From Bactericera cockerelli (Eukaryota > Arthropoda > Insecta > Hemiptera > Triozidae), in contig JAMCCL010000018.1 of the NCBI GenBank assembly GCA_024516035.1, positions 62,001 through 126,000 on the forward strand: 64,000 nt of DNA, read 5' to 3'. Numbering within the stretch: the stretch's first letter is position 1; each line of letters opens with the position of its first letter. The translations under genes and the position numbers were made by a program. Under the pieces are notes generated by a model, which had not been told where the DNA came from, did no database searches, and saw only the letters and a program-made list of their open reading frames with translations. This document shows positions 1-9,939 of the stretch, piece after piece.

Positions 1-4
1 ATGT

Positions 5-892
5 TTATATTTTAGCATGTGTAGGAGTTTCATCATTTGTGTTGATAGTATGCTTGATTTCATTGGCAAATGTCAACGACTTGCCCTCCCAATGAAAGAC
101 ATCAGCGAATTGATGTAAAACTTTCATGGATTCGTATTTTTCTTCTAAGTTCATATGGTCCAACGTTATTTTGGAAAAATCTACGTGACTACTAGATTTT
201 ATAGTAGACGTCGCATGTAGCTCACATGGGTTAACTTTATTATATTCTTGCAAGTCAAGATTTAATGGTCTCAGCGGTTTGAATAACTGCTGCTTATCTG
301 TGGTATTTACTATTGAGCAAATAATTTTATTCGCTATTACTGAAGTTAATCCTTCAGGAATGTATAGACTTCCATCTCCGATAAGTGTATGTGGCATCAG
401 CACATCACCTCTAAGGTTTGTCTCTACCGGAAGTTGCAATATGACTTCGGAATGAGAAGGTACGGTTACCAAATTTAACTGAGGATTTAAATCCTTAAAA
501 TGTAAAGGGATTTGTGTATTAGCATTTTTTAACAATTGTTTATCGCAATCGATAACGAACTTGAACTGTCTTAGTATGTCTATACCTAATAGACAATCAA
601 AATAATCATGGAAATGAAAAACATGGTACTTTACAAGAGTATTGTTATTTGTACTTTTAAATTCTTTTGGGGCTTTGGTTATTACACTTGAACTTTCTCG
701 TGTAACTCCATGAGCTGTTTTAATCAAGAAATAGTCTGGACTAATGTTTTTGGGAAAGAATTTGTGTGCAATATCAGGTCTTATGAATGAACGAGTACTA
801 CCTGAATCAATTAGACAGTACAGATTTTGCGGATGTAAGATGACAAAGGGTAATTTATCTTTGCCATGTTCAATGTTCAGTAATTCTAACAT
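5..892 (-). pseudogene. Ty3/gypsy pol fragment: retropepsin and linker to reverse transcriptase
   Basis: Open frame of 295 codons running off the left edge. An aspartic protease active site LIDSGSTRSF lies near residues 27-36, and a second protease landmark (CLLGIDILRQF) near residue 95. The C-terminal stretch resembles the linker just before a gypsy reverse transcriptase (an ADVF segment, then a basic-acidic region with a His-Thr-Ile motif). The polymerase core itself must lie outside the window. It overlaps the end of gag by 23 bases in a different frame, the usual gag-pol frameshift layout. The gag is broken, so the copy is unlikely to be functional. Family identity is inferred from motifs only. 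Confidence 0.75.
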
Positions 893-2070
893 TGGAGTTG
901 TGGGTTTTCCGAGGCATTTGCGTGAAAATCCTCCTGTTCCTCATGTTGAACTGTGTATTGGTCGGTATCTTGACCTTCGTATTCGTGGTATGTGTTTGCT
1001 TGTTCATCATAATATGCGTTATGTGTAACGTAACGAAATCATGTGTATGTTGTTCTGGAATCGAACCAGGCTCTGTGTTGTGTAGATTTTGTTGAATGGT
1101 TTGCACGCCACTCATTGGTGTAGGTCGGGGTAAGAATTTCTGCTGTGTGTTTTGAAAACCTGAAGTTGATGGTCTGTTTTGATAATTCTGATTGTTACTG
1201 TTAAAGGGATTTTTTTGTTGGAATCTGTTCGGTGTAGAGTTAAATGATCTGTTTGGATTGAAATAGTTAGGACGGAAAGGTTGAGGATTTGGTCTGAAGG
1301 GTACAAACGGTATTAACTGATGATTAGGAGGATGAGCTCTGTTTTTAATTGAGTGATCAGATGTCTGGATTTTCTTGGTCAAATCGACTTGAAAATCATA
1401 AGTTAACATACTTCAGGTGTCTCCCAAAGTTGCGGGATTTTTTGTACGTAAGGATCCTATGGGGTCCTTCAGACCTTTTAATAAGGTCCTAAGTCCTAAT
1501 TTTGCAATGTAATTTGTGAGATTCTCTTCGTGGAGGTTATTTACAATCAAGTAGCTATTGTGTAGGTTAATGAGTTTCTAGATTTCATGGTAAAACTCAA
1601 ATGGAGTTTTGTTAGCTTGTTGCAAATTGCACATCTCAATAGTAAGAGTGTATGCGTCTCGTTTGTCGCTGTAGGTTGACAAAAGAGCGGCCTTCAGATC
1701 ATTCCAAGTATTAATAGCAAATGAGCTTATGTTGATTCTTGCATCTCCTACGATTTTAGCTTTTAACGCCGACATTAGATAGACATTTTGAAAAGCTTCT
1801 GGTTCCTGAACACTATAGAAATGGTTTTCTAGTTTTTCGCTAATACCAATGAATTCCGGAAGGAGTTCCGCCTCCCCCCTAAATTCTGGGACCACCTTGA
1901 AATGGTCTCCTGTTAAATTAGGAATTTGAGCCATATTTAAATTTAAATTGTCAAGGTTTTGGATGAGGACGTCTAATCTAAGATCTGCAGGATTTGGATT
2001 TTGATGCTCTTCGTTATCAGATTCTGCATCTGATTCTACAATTGGAGGAAGATTATCCAGCTTGAATTTT
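870..2070 (-). pseudogene. Gypsy-type gag with two in-frame stop codons
   Basis: One reading frame on the minus strand, interrupted by a TAG near 1575 (after the peptide FEFYHEI) and a TGA near 1411. The flanking peptides continue in the same frame, so these look like point mutations in one gene. The N-terminal half has capsid-like spacing (FRGEAELLPEF, then a Trp-Asn-Asp-Leu-Lys helix, SDKRD). The C-terminal half is Asn/Gln/Pro-rich without a clear zinc knuckle. The frame is open upstream of the Met at 1934 to about 2070, where it abuts pogo-type sequence. No 5' LTR or primer-binding site is visible, so the element appears truncated at its 5' end. Confidence 0.6.
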
Positions 2071-2269
2071 TGCTTTTATGTAAAATTCAAATAAAATATT
2101 AAGGATGAGAAAGAGTATGTAAAATTAATAAAAAGTAAAAGAAAGCATGTAAAAATTCCAGAAATGTAATAAATCTTTGATTGACTTACATTAACGCGAA
2201 CATTTTTGCTACAAGTCTTTTTGTTGTTTCCATTGGTAAGACAATTCGGTTTCCAGTGGAGATTTGAAC

Positions 2270-2419
2270 TTTGATGATATGATGGATGATGATCCGTTGT
2301 ATTTTTATAAGATGTGAAGAAGGCAATCTTGGCCTTCTCTTGCAAAGCTGGACCAGAGATGGGCAAATTTTTTTCACGGCACTTACTGAACCAGCTCAAG
2401 ACTTCAGCGTCAATGACAC
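2270..2419 (-). pseudogene. pogo/Tigger-type transposase fragment (CENP-B-like HTH), proximal part
   Basis: Reads on the minus strand as VIDAEVLSWFSKCREKNLPI followed by SGPALQEKAK, a hallmark of the second (CENP-B/HTH_Tnp) DNA-binding domain of jerky/Tigger transposases. A candidate splice donor (GTAAGT) follows near 2195. The upstream part of the gene continues across the Mag-like element at 6053-6152: the retroelement sits inside this gene and duplicates GACAC. Only about 50 codons of this domain remain. Confidence 0.6.
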
Positions 2420-2525
2420 TGTAGTATTGTGGCCAGTCACAGAAAAAGCTTATTCTGGTTCTCAAAGTTTGTGTTGAAATAAATGTTGTTACGTTCTACA
2501 ATTCCCTCATGTTTTTAGTGTATTA

Positions 2526-3810
2526 CGAGGGCGGATCAAGAAGTACCCGTGTTTGAAAAAAGAGTGCGAGATACTTACATTTTTGGGTTCTATTTTTCGT
2601 CGTAGTCTCCTTTCAAGGCTACACACTTCTTCCAGCGATCCTGCCACTTTTTTAGCCCTTTCAAAAAGTAGCTCCCTTCGAACTCCTCAAAATAGCCCTT
2701 TGTCTGGCTTATGACGTCATCATTTGAGCTGAACCTCTTTCCACCGAGCCAAACTTTCAAGTTAGGAAACAAAAAATAATCGCAGGGGGCTAGGTCAGGT
2801 GAGTAAGGTGGGTGTGGCAATAATTCGTATCCAAGTTGATGGATTTTAGCAGCAACAATTCCAGATGAGTGAGCTGGTGCATTGTCATGGTGAAACAAGA
2901 CTTTCTTTCTCGCCAAATGGGGGCGTGTCTCCTTCAATTTTGCATCAAATCGTGTCTATAACTCACTATAATATGCAGCAGTTATTGTTTTTCCTTTTTC
3001 CAAGAAGTCAATAAGAATAATTCCCTTTGCATCCCAAAAAAACGGTAGCCATGACTTTTCCGGCCGATTGGACCGATTTCGCCTTCTTTGGGGCAGATTC
3101 TCCAACGAAAGTCCATTCTTTTGACTGCTGTTTGGTTTCTGGGGTATAGTGATGTATCCAGGTTTCATCAACGGTCACAACTCGACGCAAAAAAATCATC
3201 TGGATTGCGATTGAAGAGTTCTAAACTAGCCTTTGAACAATTCAGCCGAATTCGTTTGTTGTCAATTGTGAGCAATCGCGGCACCCATCGCGCCGATAGT
3301 TTTCTCATGCCCAGCTTATCATGAAGGATTTTAAAAACAGTTCCATATGAAATGCCCACACTCTCAGCTACTTCACGCACTTTTGTTCGGCGATCTTTGA
3401 GAATCATATCATGCACTTTTTCCACGACTTCCTCGGTACACACGTCTTCTGGGCGTCCTGGGCGGTCCTCGTCAAAAATGCTTGTGCGCCCTCGTTTAAA
3501 TTCATTAAACCAAAAGCGAACAGTGGTCATAGAAGGTGAAGAGCTCCCGTACACAGCATCTAACTTTAATTTTATCTCATCACATTTTTTCCCGTCCAAA
3601 AAAAGGAATCGAATAACTGCTCGGTACTGTTCTTTTTCCATATCACTCAACTATACGCAACACAACAACTTCAAGTGACCGATAAATGAAAACTAAGAGA
3701 GTAATCAGTTTCAAACTTTGGATGTGGTCATTTGAGATGTCGTTCCATCAACAAGTTTCACCAATGATGTAACATGTCCCTAAACACGGGTACTTATTGA
3801 TCTACCTACG
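2526..3810 (-). mobile_element. mariner element (about 1.29 kb) inserted in an LTR
   Basis: Imperfect terminal inverted repeats of about 28 bp begin CGAGGGCGGATCAAG at the left and, reverse-complemented, CGTAGGTAGATCAAT at the right. Both run into a shared AAGTACCCGTGTTT core. The insertion duplicates TA. Size, ends and coding content match the mariner family (IS630/Tc1/mariner superfamily). Confidence 0.9.
2590..3650 (-). pseudogene. mariner transposase (D,D34D), frameshifted and with a stop
   Basis: The N-terminal paired-type HTH region (MSDMEKEQYRAVIRFLF; VRFWFNEFKRG) is followed by catalytic blocks TVDETWIHHYTPE, FHHDNAPAHSS and YSPDLAPCDYFLFP. Exactly 34 residues separate the second and third Asp, the mariner signature D,D34D. 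The gene is dead: the frame shifts near 3185 and near 3010, and an in-frame TAG follows the peptide YYSEL near 2954. The full family protein is about 345 residues, and essentially all of it can be traced here. Confidence 0.88.
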
Positions 3811-3827
3811 TAATTAGATAGAACATT

Positions 3828-3837
3828 TGGCGACGAG
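3828..3837 (+). other. Primer-binding site, tRNA-Ser type
   Basis: TGGCGACGAG lies two bases after the 5' LTR end. It is complementary to the 3' end (CTCGTCGCCA) of a class of animal tRNA-Ser, the primer known for the Mag clade. Confidence 0.65.
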
Positions 3838-3841
3838 ATAA

Positions 3842-4621
3842 ATGGCAAACAAAAAGTTACTGGGTCACATTGAACAGTTCAATGAAGAGGAAACCGACTG
3901 GACTTCGTATGTGGAGCGGCTGGAGCTTTTCCTGGAGTGCAATGGAGTCACTGAGGAAGACGAGAAGAAAGTAAAGATTGCACTGACCTTGATGGGCGGT
4001 AAAGTATTCGCCGTGGCTAAGGATTTGTGTTTTCCAGGAAAACCACAAGAGGAAAAGTGGGACGATCTCAAGGTAAAACTTCAAAATTATTTTTCACCTA
4101 AGAAATATTTTCTTACTGAACGAATTAAATTTGAAGAACGTACACAGCAAGTAGGTGAATCCGTACAAGAGTACGCGAGAACAATTAAGGCGATTGCTGC
4201 TGATTGTAAATTTGGAAATGATTTGAAAGAAAGACTTAGAGACAGGTTGATGAGTGGACTTCAGAATAAAGATGTGAAAAGAAAATGTAGAATGGAAAAA
4301 GAAGACAAGTTAACATTTGATCTAGTGCTACAGACTGCTATTCAAATTGAACAGACAGAAAATGATCTTAAAGACGAAAATAAATTGCGAGAAGTTCACA
4401 AGTTTGAAAATAACCAGCGACATCCCCAAATTGCTCCTCACAACAGTAAAAATAGATCTAACGACAGATTTTCTAGTTCACAGATACAAGCAGGGAAAAG
4501 CGACATACAGTGCCTCTGTTGTGGTAGACATGGCCATGATTTCACTACATGCAGGCTGAGGTTCTACAAGTGCCATGTTTGCGGGGGTCAAGGACATCTG
4601 AAGCGGATGTGTAAGGGTTAG
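3842..4621 (+). CDS. Gag of the Mag-like retrotransposon
   Basis: Intact frame of 259 residues, starting four bases after the primer site. The N-terminal region has the gypsy capsid pattern (DWTSYVERLELFLECNGV, then KWDDLKVKLQNYF and an EERTQQVGESVQEYARTI helix). The C-terminus carries two perfect CX2CX4HX4C zinc knuckles (CLCCGRHGHDFTTC and CHVCGGQGHLKRMC) for RNA binding. The protein would package element RNA into virus-like particles. It is the only intact gene of this copy, so it could in principle still be made. Confidence 0.85.
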   Translation: MANKKLLGHIEQFNEEETDWTSYVERLELFLECNGVTEEDEKKVKIALTLMGGKVFAVAKDLCFPGKPQEEKWDDLKVKLQNYFSPKKYFLTERIKFEERTQQVGESVQEYARTIKAIAADCKFGNDLKERLRDRLMSGLQNKDVKRKCRMEKEDKLTFDLVLQTAIQIEQTENDLKDENKLREVHKFENNQRHPQIAPHNSKNRSNDRFSSSQIQAGKSDIQCLCCGRHGHDFTTCRLRFYKCHVCGGQGHLKRMCKG

Positions 4622-4636
4622 CAGAAGCAGCATTAC

Positions 4637-5883
4637 GTGGATGTTGTACAGAAAGTTGAACAAAGCACCATGGAAGAGAATATTTCACATTTGTTGTCCA
4701 TCAATAGTTTGAACTATGTGGAGAGGTTTCAAGTTAGTTCGCAAGTAGAGGGTAAGCCTATCAAATTTGAATTGGATACGGGTGCCTCGGTGTCAATTAT
4801 AATATATCTGAGAAACTCTAAAATGAAATCAGTAGCCCGTAGTTATTTCTGGTGGCCTGGAATGGGTTCCGACATCGAGAAAATTGCTAACAGTTGTCTT
4901 GAATGTATTCAGAACAGACCAGAGCAGCAGAAAGTGTCGCTACACATGTGGGAGTGTCCGACTGAACCGTGGCGGAGGCTACATATTGATTTCCTGGGAC
5001 CTTTCCGTGGTAAGATGTACCTGGTTGTAGAAGATGTTTTTTCTAAATGGATTGAAGTGTTCAAGATGAACTCTACAAACTGTCAAAGTGTTGTTGAGAA
5101 ATTTTATGAATTGTTTTCAAGGTTTGGTCTGCCAGATTACATAGTAAGTGATAATGGGCCGCCATTTCAGTCTCAAGAATTTAAAGCATTTCTTAGTAGG
5201 AACGGCATCGTACATAAGACAAGTCCACCCAGCGTTTCTTATTTGATTATAGAATTTCAAAACATACAACTACAAATAAGAGTCCAGCTGAGTTGTTGCA
5301 GAATAGAGTTTTGAAAACTAGATTTGACCTTATTAGGCCGAAAAAAGCCGAAAAAACTGAACCAGAAGAAAAACGTTATAGTAAAAACTGTAGTATCCAA
5401 GATAACAGAGTGCAGTTCATGAAAACTTTCAACGAAGGTGAAAACGTATGGGTGCGAGATTACAAGACAAACAGTCATAAGTGGACAAACGGTGTGGTGC
5501 ATAAGAAACTTGGCAATGTAGTTTATTTGGTACGTGTTGGTGTCCAGGTATGGAAACGTCATGCAGATCAGATGATGAAATTTAAAGAGTAGAGAAGTAG
5601 TATTGTTAATGAAGTTTTTCGTGAACCCGAACAAGCAAGATATGTCTACTCAAGTAAGAGTACTACGAGCAGTGCGGCAAGTGATTTCAGTGACGCCGAA
5701 TATGAAAGCTGTGAGTCCGAGTCCAGTGATGAACATGAGGAGCAAGTCGATTCAAGTCAAACTGAAAGCTGTGAGTCCGAGTCCAATGTTGAACATGAGG
5801 AACAAGTCGAGTCAAATCAAATTGAAGAACCTCGGCGGTATCCTAGACGTCTAAACCGTAGACCACCAGAGCGATACCAGTGA
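4637..5883 (+). pseudogene. Mag-like pol remnant: protease fused to integrase, RT/RNase H deleted
   Basis: The protease active site FELDTGASVSII is followed within a few residues by the integrase zinc-finger region (YFWWPGMGSDIE, CLECIQNRP). Everything between, including reverse transcriptase and RNase H, is deleted near 4803. The integrase core shows HIDFLGPF and VSDNGPPFQS, but the segment carrying the catalytic Glu is lost near 5240, where the frame also changes. The frame at 5293-5592 supplies the C-terminal integrase segment. A TAG at 5590-5592 precedes a further in-frame acidic and Arg/Pro-rich tail to 5883. That tail contains two tandem 60-bp units (about 5702-5821). Confidence 0.8.
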
Positions 5884-5928
5884 TGTCAACTTGTGGTGAA
5901 GCGAACGCTTTTTTATGCACTGGGAGAA

Positions 5929-6047
5929 TGTAGTATTGTGGCCAGTCACAGAAAAAGCTTATTCTGGTTCTCAAAGTTTGTGTTGAAATAAATGTTGTTA
6001 CGTTCTACAATTCCCTCATGTTTTTAGTGTATTAATTAGATAGAACA
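5929..6047 (+). repeat. 3' LTR of the Mag-like element
   Basis: 119 bp, TG...CA, nearly identical to the split 5' LTR. A purine-rich stretch (GGGAGAA) immediately precedes it and GACAC immediately follows it. Confidence 0.88.
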
Positions 6048-6052
6048 GACAC

Positions 6053-6910
6053 CTGTGTCGCTTTTCCTTTGCTTCGCCAACTTTCTCTCTTAATCGCCAT
6101 TCTCCGCCAGAATTTCTATTTTCTTGTTGAGGGTCAACCTCTTACGGCTCATAACAGCCTTAGACATGTTGTCAAAACACCCACGCAAAAAAAACACAAC
6201 ACAAAAGAATAAAACACACAATGAAAAAAATTGCACTTGCTACTTATGCAACGCAACCAAACTAAAGAAGAACTGTTAACAGACGAATAGAGAAAAACAA
6301 AAGAACGAAAGTGTCTTCCTACGATCGAGATCATACCGGCTCAAGGTCAATCACCTCAGCTGTGATCCGACACATACTGCAGTACGCACCCATACCCCCC
6401 CTCTGTGGGGAATTTTACCACATATAATAAAATAAAAACAGTTCTTTTAACATTTATTACTTTTAATTCACAAAAAAATCACAATTATTTTTACATTCAA
6501 AAATTTTCAACACAAGAAAAATAAAAGGACAACGAAACTAATTTTTATTTCATTGGAAAACTTATTGAAGACTGAGGAAAATCTGCTTTCCCCGGTTTCT
6601 CGAAGACTTAAAAATATTAACTGACCATAAATAATACCAACTTCGCAATTCGCGACACCCTCCCTCTCTCTCTCTCACTCATAAATCTCCTTTCCTAGAT
6701 GTCTAAGTTTACGTTTATTTTTAACTATTTTTTTTTATCATTTCCTCCTTCGAAATCTTCAATTTTGTATTCTAGCTATAGGGAAAAAGTGTCCGCTATT
6801 AGGAGGGTCCGCTATTCGGAGGTTTTCATATAATAACAGATGAAAAATGTCCCGGTTCCCTGAAAATTGTCCGCTATTCGGAGGTGTCCGTTAAGGGAGG
6901 TTTTACTGTA
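6053..6910 (-). mobile_element. pogo/Tigger-type element, distal part with terminal repeat
   Basis: A start codon at 6152 (minus strand) opens MSRKRLTLNKKIEILAENGD and then a TAA. Reading past the stop in a shifted frame gives a short basic stretch that leads into the fragment on the other side of the Mag-like insertion. MSRKR plus KIEIL matches the first HTH of Tigger transposases. Sequence at about 6780-6910 holds repeated motifs (TCCGCTATT(C)GGAGG, GTCCGTTAAGGGAGG) ending TTTTACTGTA, typical of a Tigger inverted terminal repeat read from inside out. The opposite terminus was not found. 6163-6780 has no recognisable coding sequence. Confidence 0.5.
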
Positions 6911-7244
6911 GATTCTTTCTCTCTTCCTTCTTTTCTATTTCTATTATTCCAAAACTCCGATCACAGGGCAGGAAACTGTGTCCTGGTTCTGGAAATCTAT
7001 GTAGAATACTTGTAAACTTTCCTAGATCTATTAAAGTATAAAATAACGGGACAAAGTTACTTTCTTGTTTTGTCAGGAACAGTTATCTAAATAGAGATTA
7101 GAGATGCGAAATCCCAGTCTTTAATACAACAGTAATGGATGACCTCTGGGATATTGTGATGACTGTGTCTTCTGTGCCCAGGGCTTGGGATGCAAACATG
7201 TAACACATCGCATCACAGCATGTTTTGCGTTACAATACAGAATT

Positions 7245-7800
7245 ACTTTTGATAGTGTCACGCTTTTTTTCCGCACTAATTTCGATAGTCACTTCATTAA
7301 ATATATCTAATACAGTTGAAGCTTGGTCAACTATAACCCAATCATTAGGAGTCAAAGTTTCTAGATGATGTATGTCAAGTAGTGCCATTGTGGAGATAAT
7401 AGCATCCTTTAATTTCAAGAACCTACTAATCATATCATAAGTTGAATTCCATCTCGTACAACAATCTTGTTTTAATTTTAATTCGGGTAGCTCCATTTGG
7501 ACAATTGTGGCATTTAGTTTGCCCATTGCATGATTGCTGCTTTTGAAGTGTTGGACAATGTTTTTTATTTTTGTGATTGGTTCTTGAACATTACTCCTCA
7601 AGCTACTTTGAACAACCAAATTCAAAGAGTGAGCAAAACCTGGTATATGGGCCCATTTATTAATCACAATGGCATTGACTATATTATAAGCATTGTCAGT
7701 GGTGACAGCAACAATTTTTCTCTCAATACTAAATTCTGTAACAATGGCTTTTAACGCTTCTGCTAGATTTGCTGACGTATGTCTATCCGGGAATTCTAAA
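7245..7800 (-). pseudogene. hAT-superfamily transposase fragment (ZBED1-like)
   Basis: The minus-strand translation shows the hAT catalytic-domain landmarks: VTTDNAYNIVNAI, W-HIPGFAHSLNLVVQ and the CCTRWNSTYDMISRFL segment around the insertion domain. Neither the BED finger nor the C-terminal dimerisation domain is present. The fragment is joined at about 7800 to an unrelated pogo HTH region and ends near 7250. 6911-7240 holds nothing recognisable. Confidence 0.75.
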
Positions 7801-7804
7801 AAAA

Positions 7805-8323
7805 GGATGTCTATCAGTAAGGCTCTTGTAATTATCAAAAAACGTTCCAACATTAACTTTATTAAAAGCTGAAGCACGAGCCAAGCTACATCCTTCTGGA
7901 GATCTCAAACCTAATCTATTTTTAAGCAAGAAGGATCTTAACCATTCTTCTCCAGCCTGTCCATCCTTAACCCAAGATGGAGGACATTTCAGTCCATTGA
8001 TATTGGCTGTTTGGAACGCCAACTTTCTACAATCAGTAGATGTGAGACCATTAGAACATGGCACAACTGAGTTTTAAATAGTCGACAATTTTTTCCTCCT
8101 GATAATTATTATAAAATTGACGATGATTATACACAGGAGTAAATGTCACTTCTTTTTTATCTTTGATTCCTTTTACCTTTATTCTCAGAGTTTCTCTCGA
8201 CACATTGTACTTTTTGCTCACTTCTCTGATACTTCTGCCTTGCAGAACCAGTTCACATGCTGTTTTCATGACCCCAGGGTCGTATAGACCTTTGGTACTC
8301 TTCCTGTTATATTTCCGTGGCAT
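7805..8323 (-). pseudogene. jerky/pogo-type transposase, N-terminal HTH domains only
   Basis: The start codon is at 8321-8323. The first domain MPRKYNRKSTKGLYDPGVMK leads into the psq-type HTH (SIREVSKKYNVSRETLRIKV). A one-base shift near 8060 leads to the CENP-B-type HTH (LTSTDCRKLAFQTA, CPPSWVKDGQAGEEWLRSFL). The DDE domain is missing because hAT sequence begins immediately afterwards. In the intact family these two HTHs bind the terminal repeats. Confidence 0.72.
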
Positions 8324-8394
8324 CCCTGCAACACAAAATATAACAGAACCTAAGAAAACAATGCTGTATATTGGTCTTCTTTGAAAAAGATAGA

Positions 8395-8995
8395 ACCATG
8401 GTACCCCACTCCTGTACACCATGGGCCAGTGTGGGGTACCATGGGTCATGACAATTTGAGAAAATAGCGACTACATGAATATTTTATGACTTACAGCCAA
8501 GCAAATGTCTTTGACCGTCATTTAAAGCATTTACACAAAAAAAGGAGCGAGAAATCAGCCAAAAACCGAACATGTATTATAGGAATAGACTCATCGTTCC
8601 CCATCGATTTTGACCTATGGTACCCCACCGGATCATTTTTTAGAAACACTCAAATATCATTGAAATTATTAATGCAAAATTACTTACTGCTTGAGTCTAC
8701 TATCCACAATGGTCTTTACATCAATCAGGTCAAACTTGTTGCATAAAAAACCTTTCCAAAAAAAATTTATCACAAAAATACTTTTATCTAGAAATCGCAC
8801 TTTAGCGGAGTCAAAACACAAATGCCGATTTTTCTAGTCGTGTGTTAAATTTTAAATGTTCGCGGTTAGGTTATGTTTACAGATGCACCAAAAGCAAGTT
8901 TTCTGTGCCAGGTCTACCAACTTCAGAAATATCAGAAGGCACTAAAAATTGAAAAACCCATCGTACCCGATGACCCATGGTGGAACAGTCTCCCC
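8395..8995 (+). repeat. pogo-type terminal sequences with ATGGTACCCCAC motifs
   Basis: ATGGTACCCCAC at about 8399 and its complement GTGGGGTACCAT at about 8434 form an inverted pair just upstream of the pogo N-terminal fragment. Related pieces recur near 8616 (TATGGTACCCCACC) and near 8965 (GATGACCCATGG). They look like decayed terminal repeats of that pogo lineage. No gene is visible in between. Confidence 0.4.
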
Positions 8996-9009
8996 TACAT
9001 ATTGGATAT

Positions 9010-9120
9010 AGTGAGTGAACTTGTTCCTTATAGCCAATATATCGGTTATAGTGAAAATTGGCTATAAGAAACAACTTTGTCCAGTCCCTTGAAGTTCATT
9101 ATAAACAATTTCTACTGTAT
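9010..9120 (+). repeat. pogo/Tigger-type terminal repeat fragment
   Basis: Contains the alternation CCTTATAGCC, ATCGGTTATAG, TTGGCTATAAG and then TTCTACTGTA. This resembles the inverted repeat of pogo elements with 'ATAACC' motifs, read from inside out. It is distinct from the repeat at 6780-6910. Confidence 0.35.
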
Positions 9121-9195
9121 AAGGGAATGAAAATAGTAACTCAAGGTAACTCAGAATTCAGAAATCAAATACTAAGTCTATGGTTTTGGATGTGT

Positions 9196-9234
9196 TGGCA
9201 CTGGCATTACTAATTATTAGTAATGCCAGTGCCA
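9196..9234. repeat. Perfect 39-bp hairpin
   Basis: Two 19-bp arms (TGGCACTGGCATTACTAAT and its complement) separated by one base. It lies immediately downstream of the hAT dimerisation fragment on the minus strand. Confidence 0.85.
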
Positions 9235-9279
9235 GTATAATTATTATACGTGAGCTGCCTAGTTCACAGCCATCTTTTA

Positions 9280-9463
9280 GGATTGATAATGCATTTTTTT
9301 CTGTTCTTCTTGAACCATATTTTATACATAGTATAGAGGATAGCGTCTCAGTGTCATATATATTTTTTGTTTCAATTTTCACATTTTTCAAGCAACTGAA
9401 AAGCCTTTCAGTTACAGCATTTGAAAATGATAATGAGAAAAATAAAGCTACCAACTTACTCAA
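9280..9463 (-). pseudogene. hAT C-terminal dimerisation-domain fragment
   Basis: The peptide FSNAVTERLFSCLKNVKIET, then TETLSSILCIKYG, matches the hAT C-terminal dimerisation motif (SNA-ERxFS-mKxiKt). It lies upstream, in minus-strand order, of the catalytic-domain fragment at 7245-7800, the wrong order for one gene, so the two are separate or rearranged copies. The tail runs into the hairpin at 9196-9234. Confidence 0.6.
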
Positions 9464-9464
9464 C

Positions 9465-9935
9465 TCGTTATATTTTCTCAGACCTAGTTTTTAATTCTTT
9501 CTAAACGTTGTTTTGTGTTTGCCTCTTCCTTTTTAGTTTTCTCATTTACCTTGTCTTGAATTTTTTTGATGAATATGTCGGATGTGATAACAGTTGCTTC
9601 AACATCTATTTTTCTTCTCCTTGGCTGTTGAGAACTGTTCCCTGGCTGAGGAGAGATTTAAGTCAATCTTGGTGTAGTCTGAAGGCTTGAATAGTCAGTT
9701 TCCCTACTGGAAGAAGGGTCTGGCTGGTCAATGGTTTCCTCTCTGGAGGAAGGGTCTTGCTGGTGTATATTTTAAAAAACACAAATTCAGAAGAAAACGC
9801 CTAACATCATGCAAGCTCTTGAAATATTTAAATGCAGATTTGATGAGACATCAAGATAATGTACACCAAGGATAGGTTCCCTTGGTATTCGTTACTGCAA
9901 AAGCAAAAAGTGAATGTTACCCTACACCACTAGCT
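9465..9935. other. Gene-free interval
   Basis: Only short open frames. Two direct GGAAGAAGGGTCT/GGAGGAAGGGTCT motifs (about 9710 and 9745), 35 bp apart, suggest a short decayed tandem. Nothing else is supported. Confidence 0.5.
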
Positions 9936-9939
9936 ATTA

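Larger units (their letters stand above)
2420..3825 (+). repeat. 5' LTR of the Mag-like element, split by a mariner insertion
   Basis: LTR sequence occupies 2420-2525 and resumes at 3813-3825. The two parts together match the uninterrupted 3' LTR at 5929-6047. The intervening mariner is bracketed by the duplicated TA at 2524-2525 and 3811-3812. Confidence 0.85.
2420..6047 (+). mobile_element. Internally deleted Mag-like Ty3/gypsy LTR retrotransposon
   Basis: The element is bounded by LTRs of 119 bp that start TGTAGTATTG and end AGATAGAACA. It is flanked on both sides by the 5-bp duplication GACAC (2415-2419 and 6048-6052), which fixes the ends. Order inside: 5' LTR (split by a mariner), primer-binding site, gag with two zinc knuckles, a protease stub fused to integrase, an acidic tail, then a purine run (GGGAGAA) before the 3' LTR. 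Reverse transcriptase and RNase H are missing, so the copy is non-autonomous. Mag-clade placement rests on the double zinc knuckle and the tRNA-Ser-type primer site. Confidence 0.85.
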
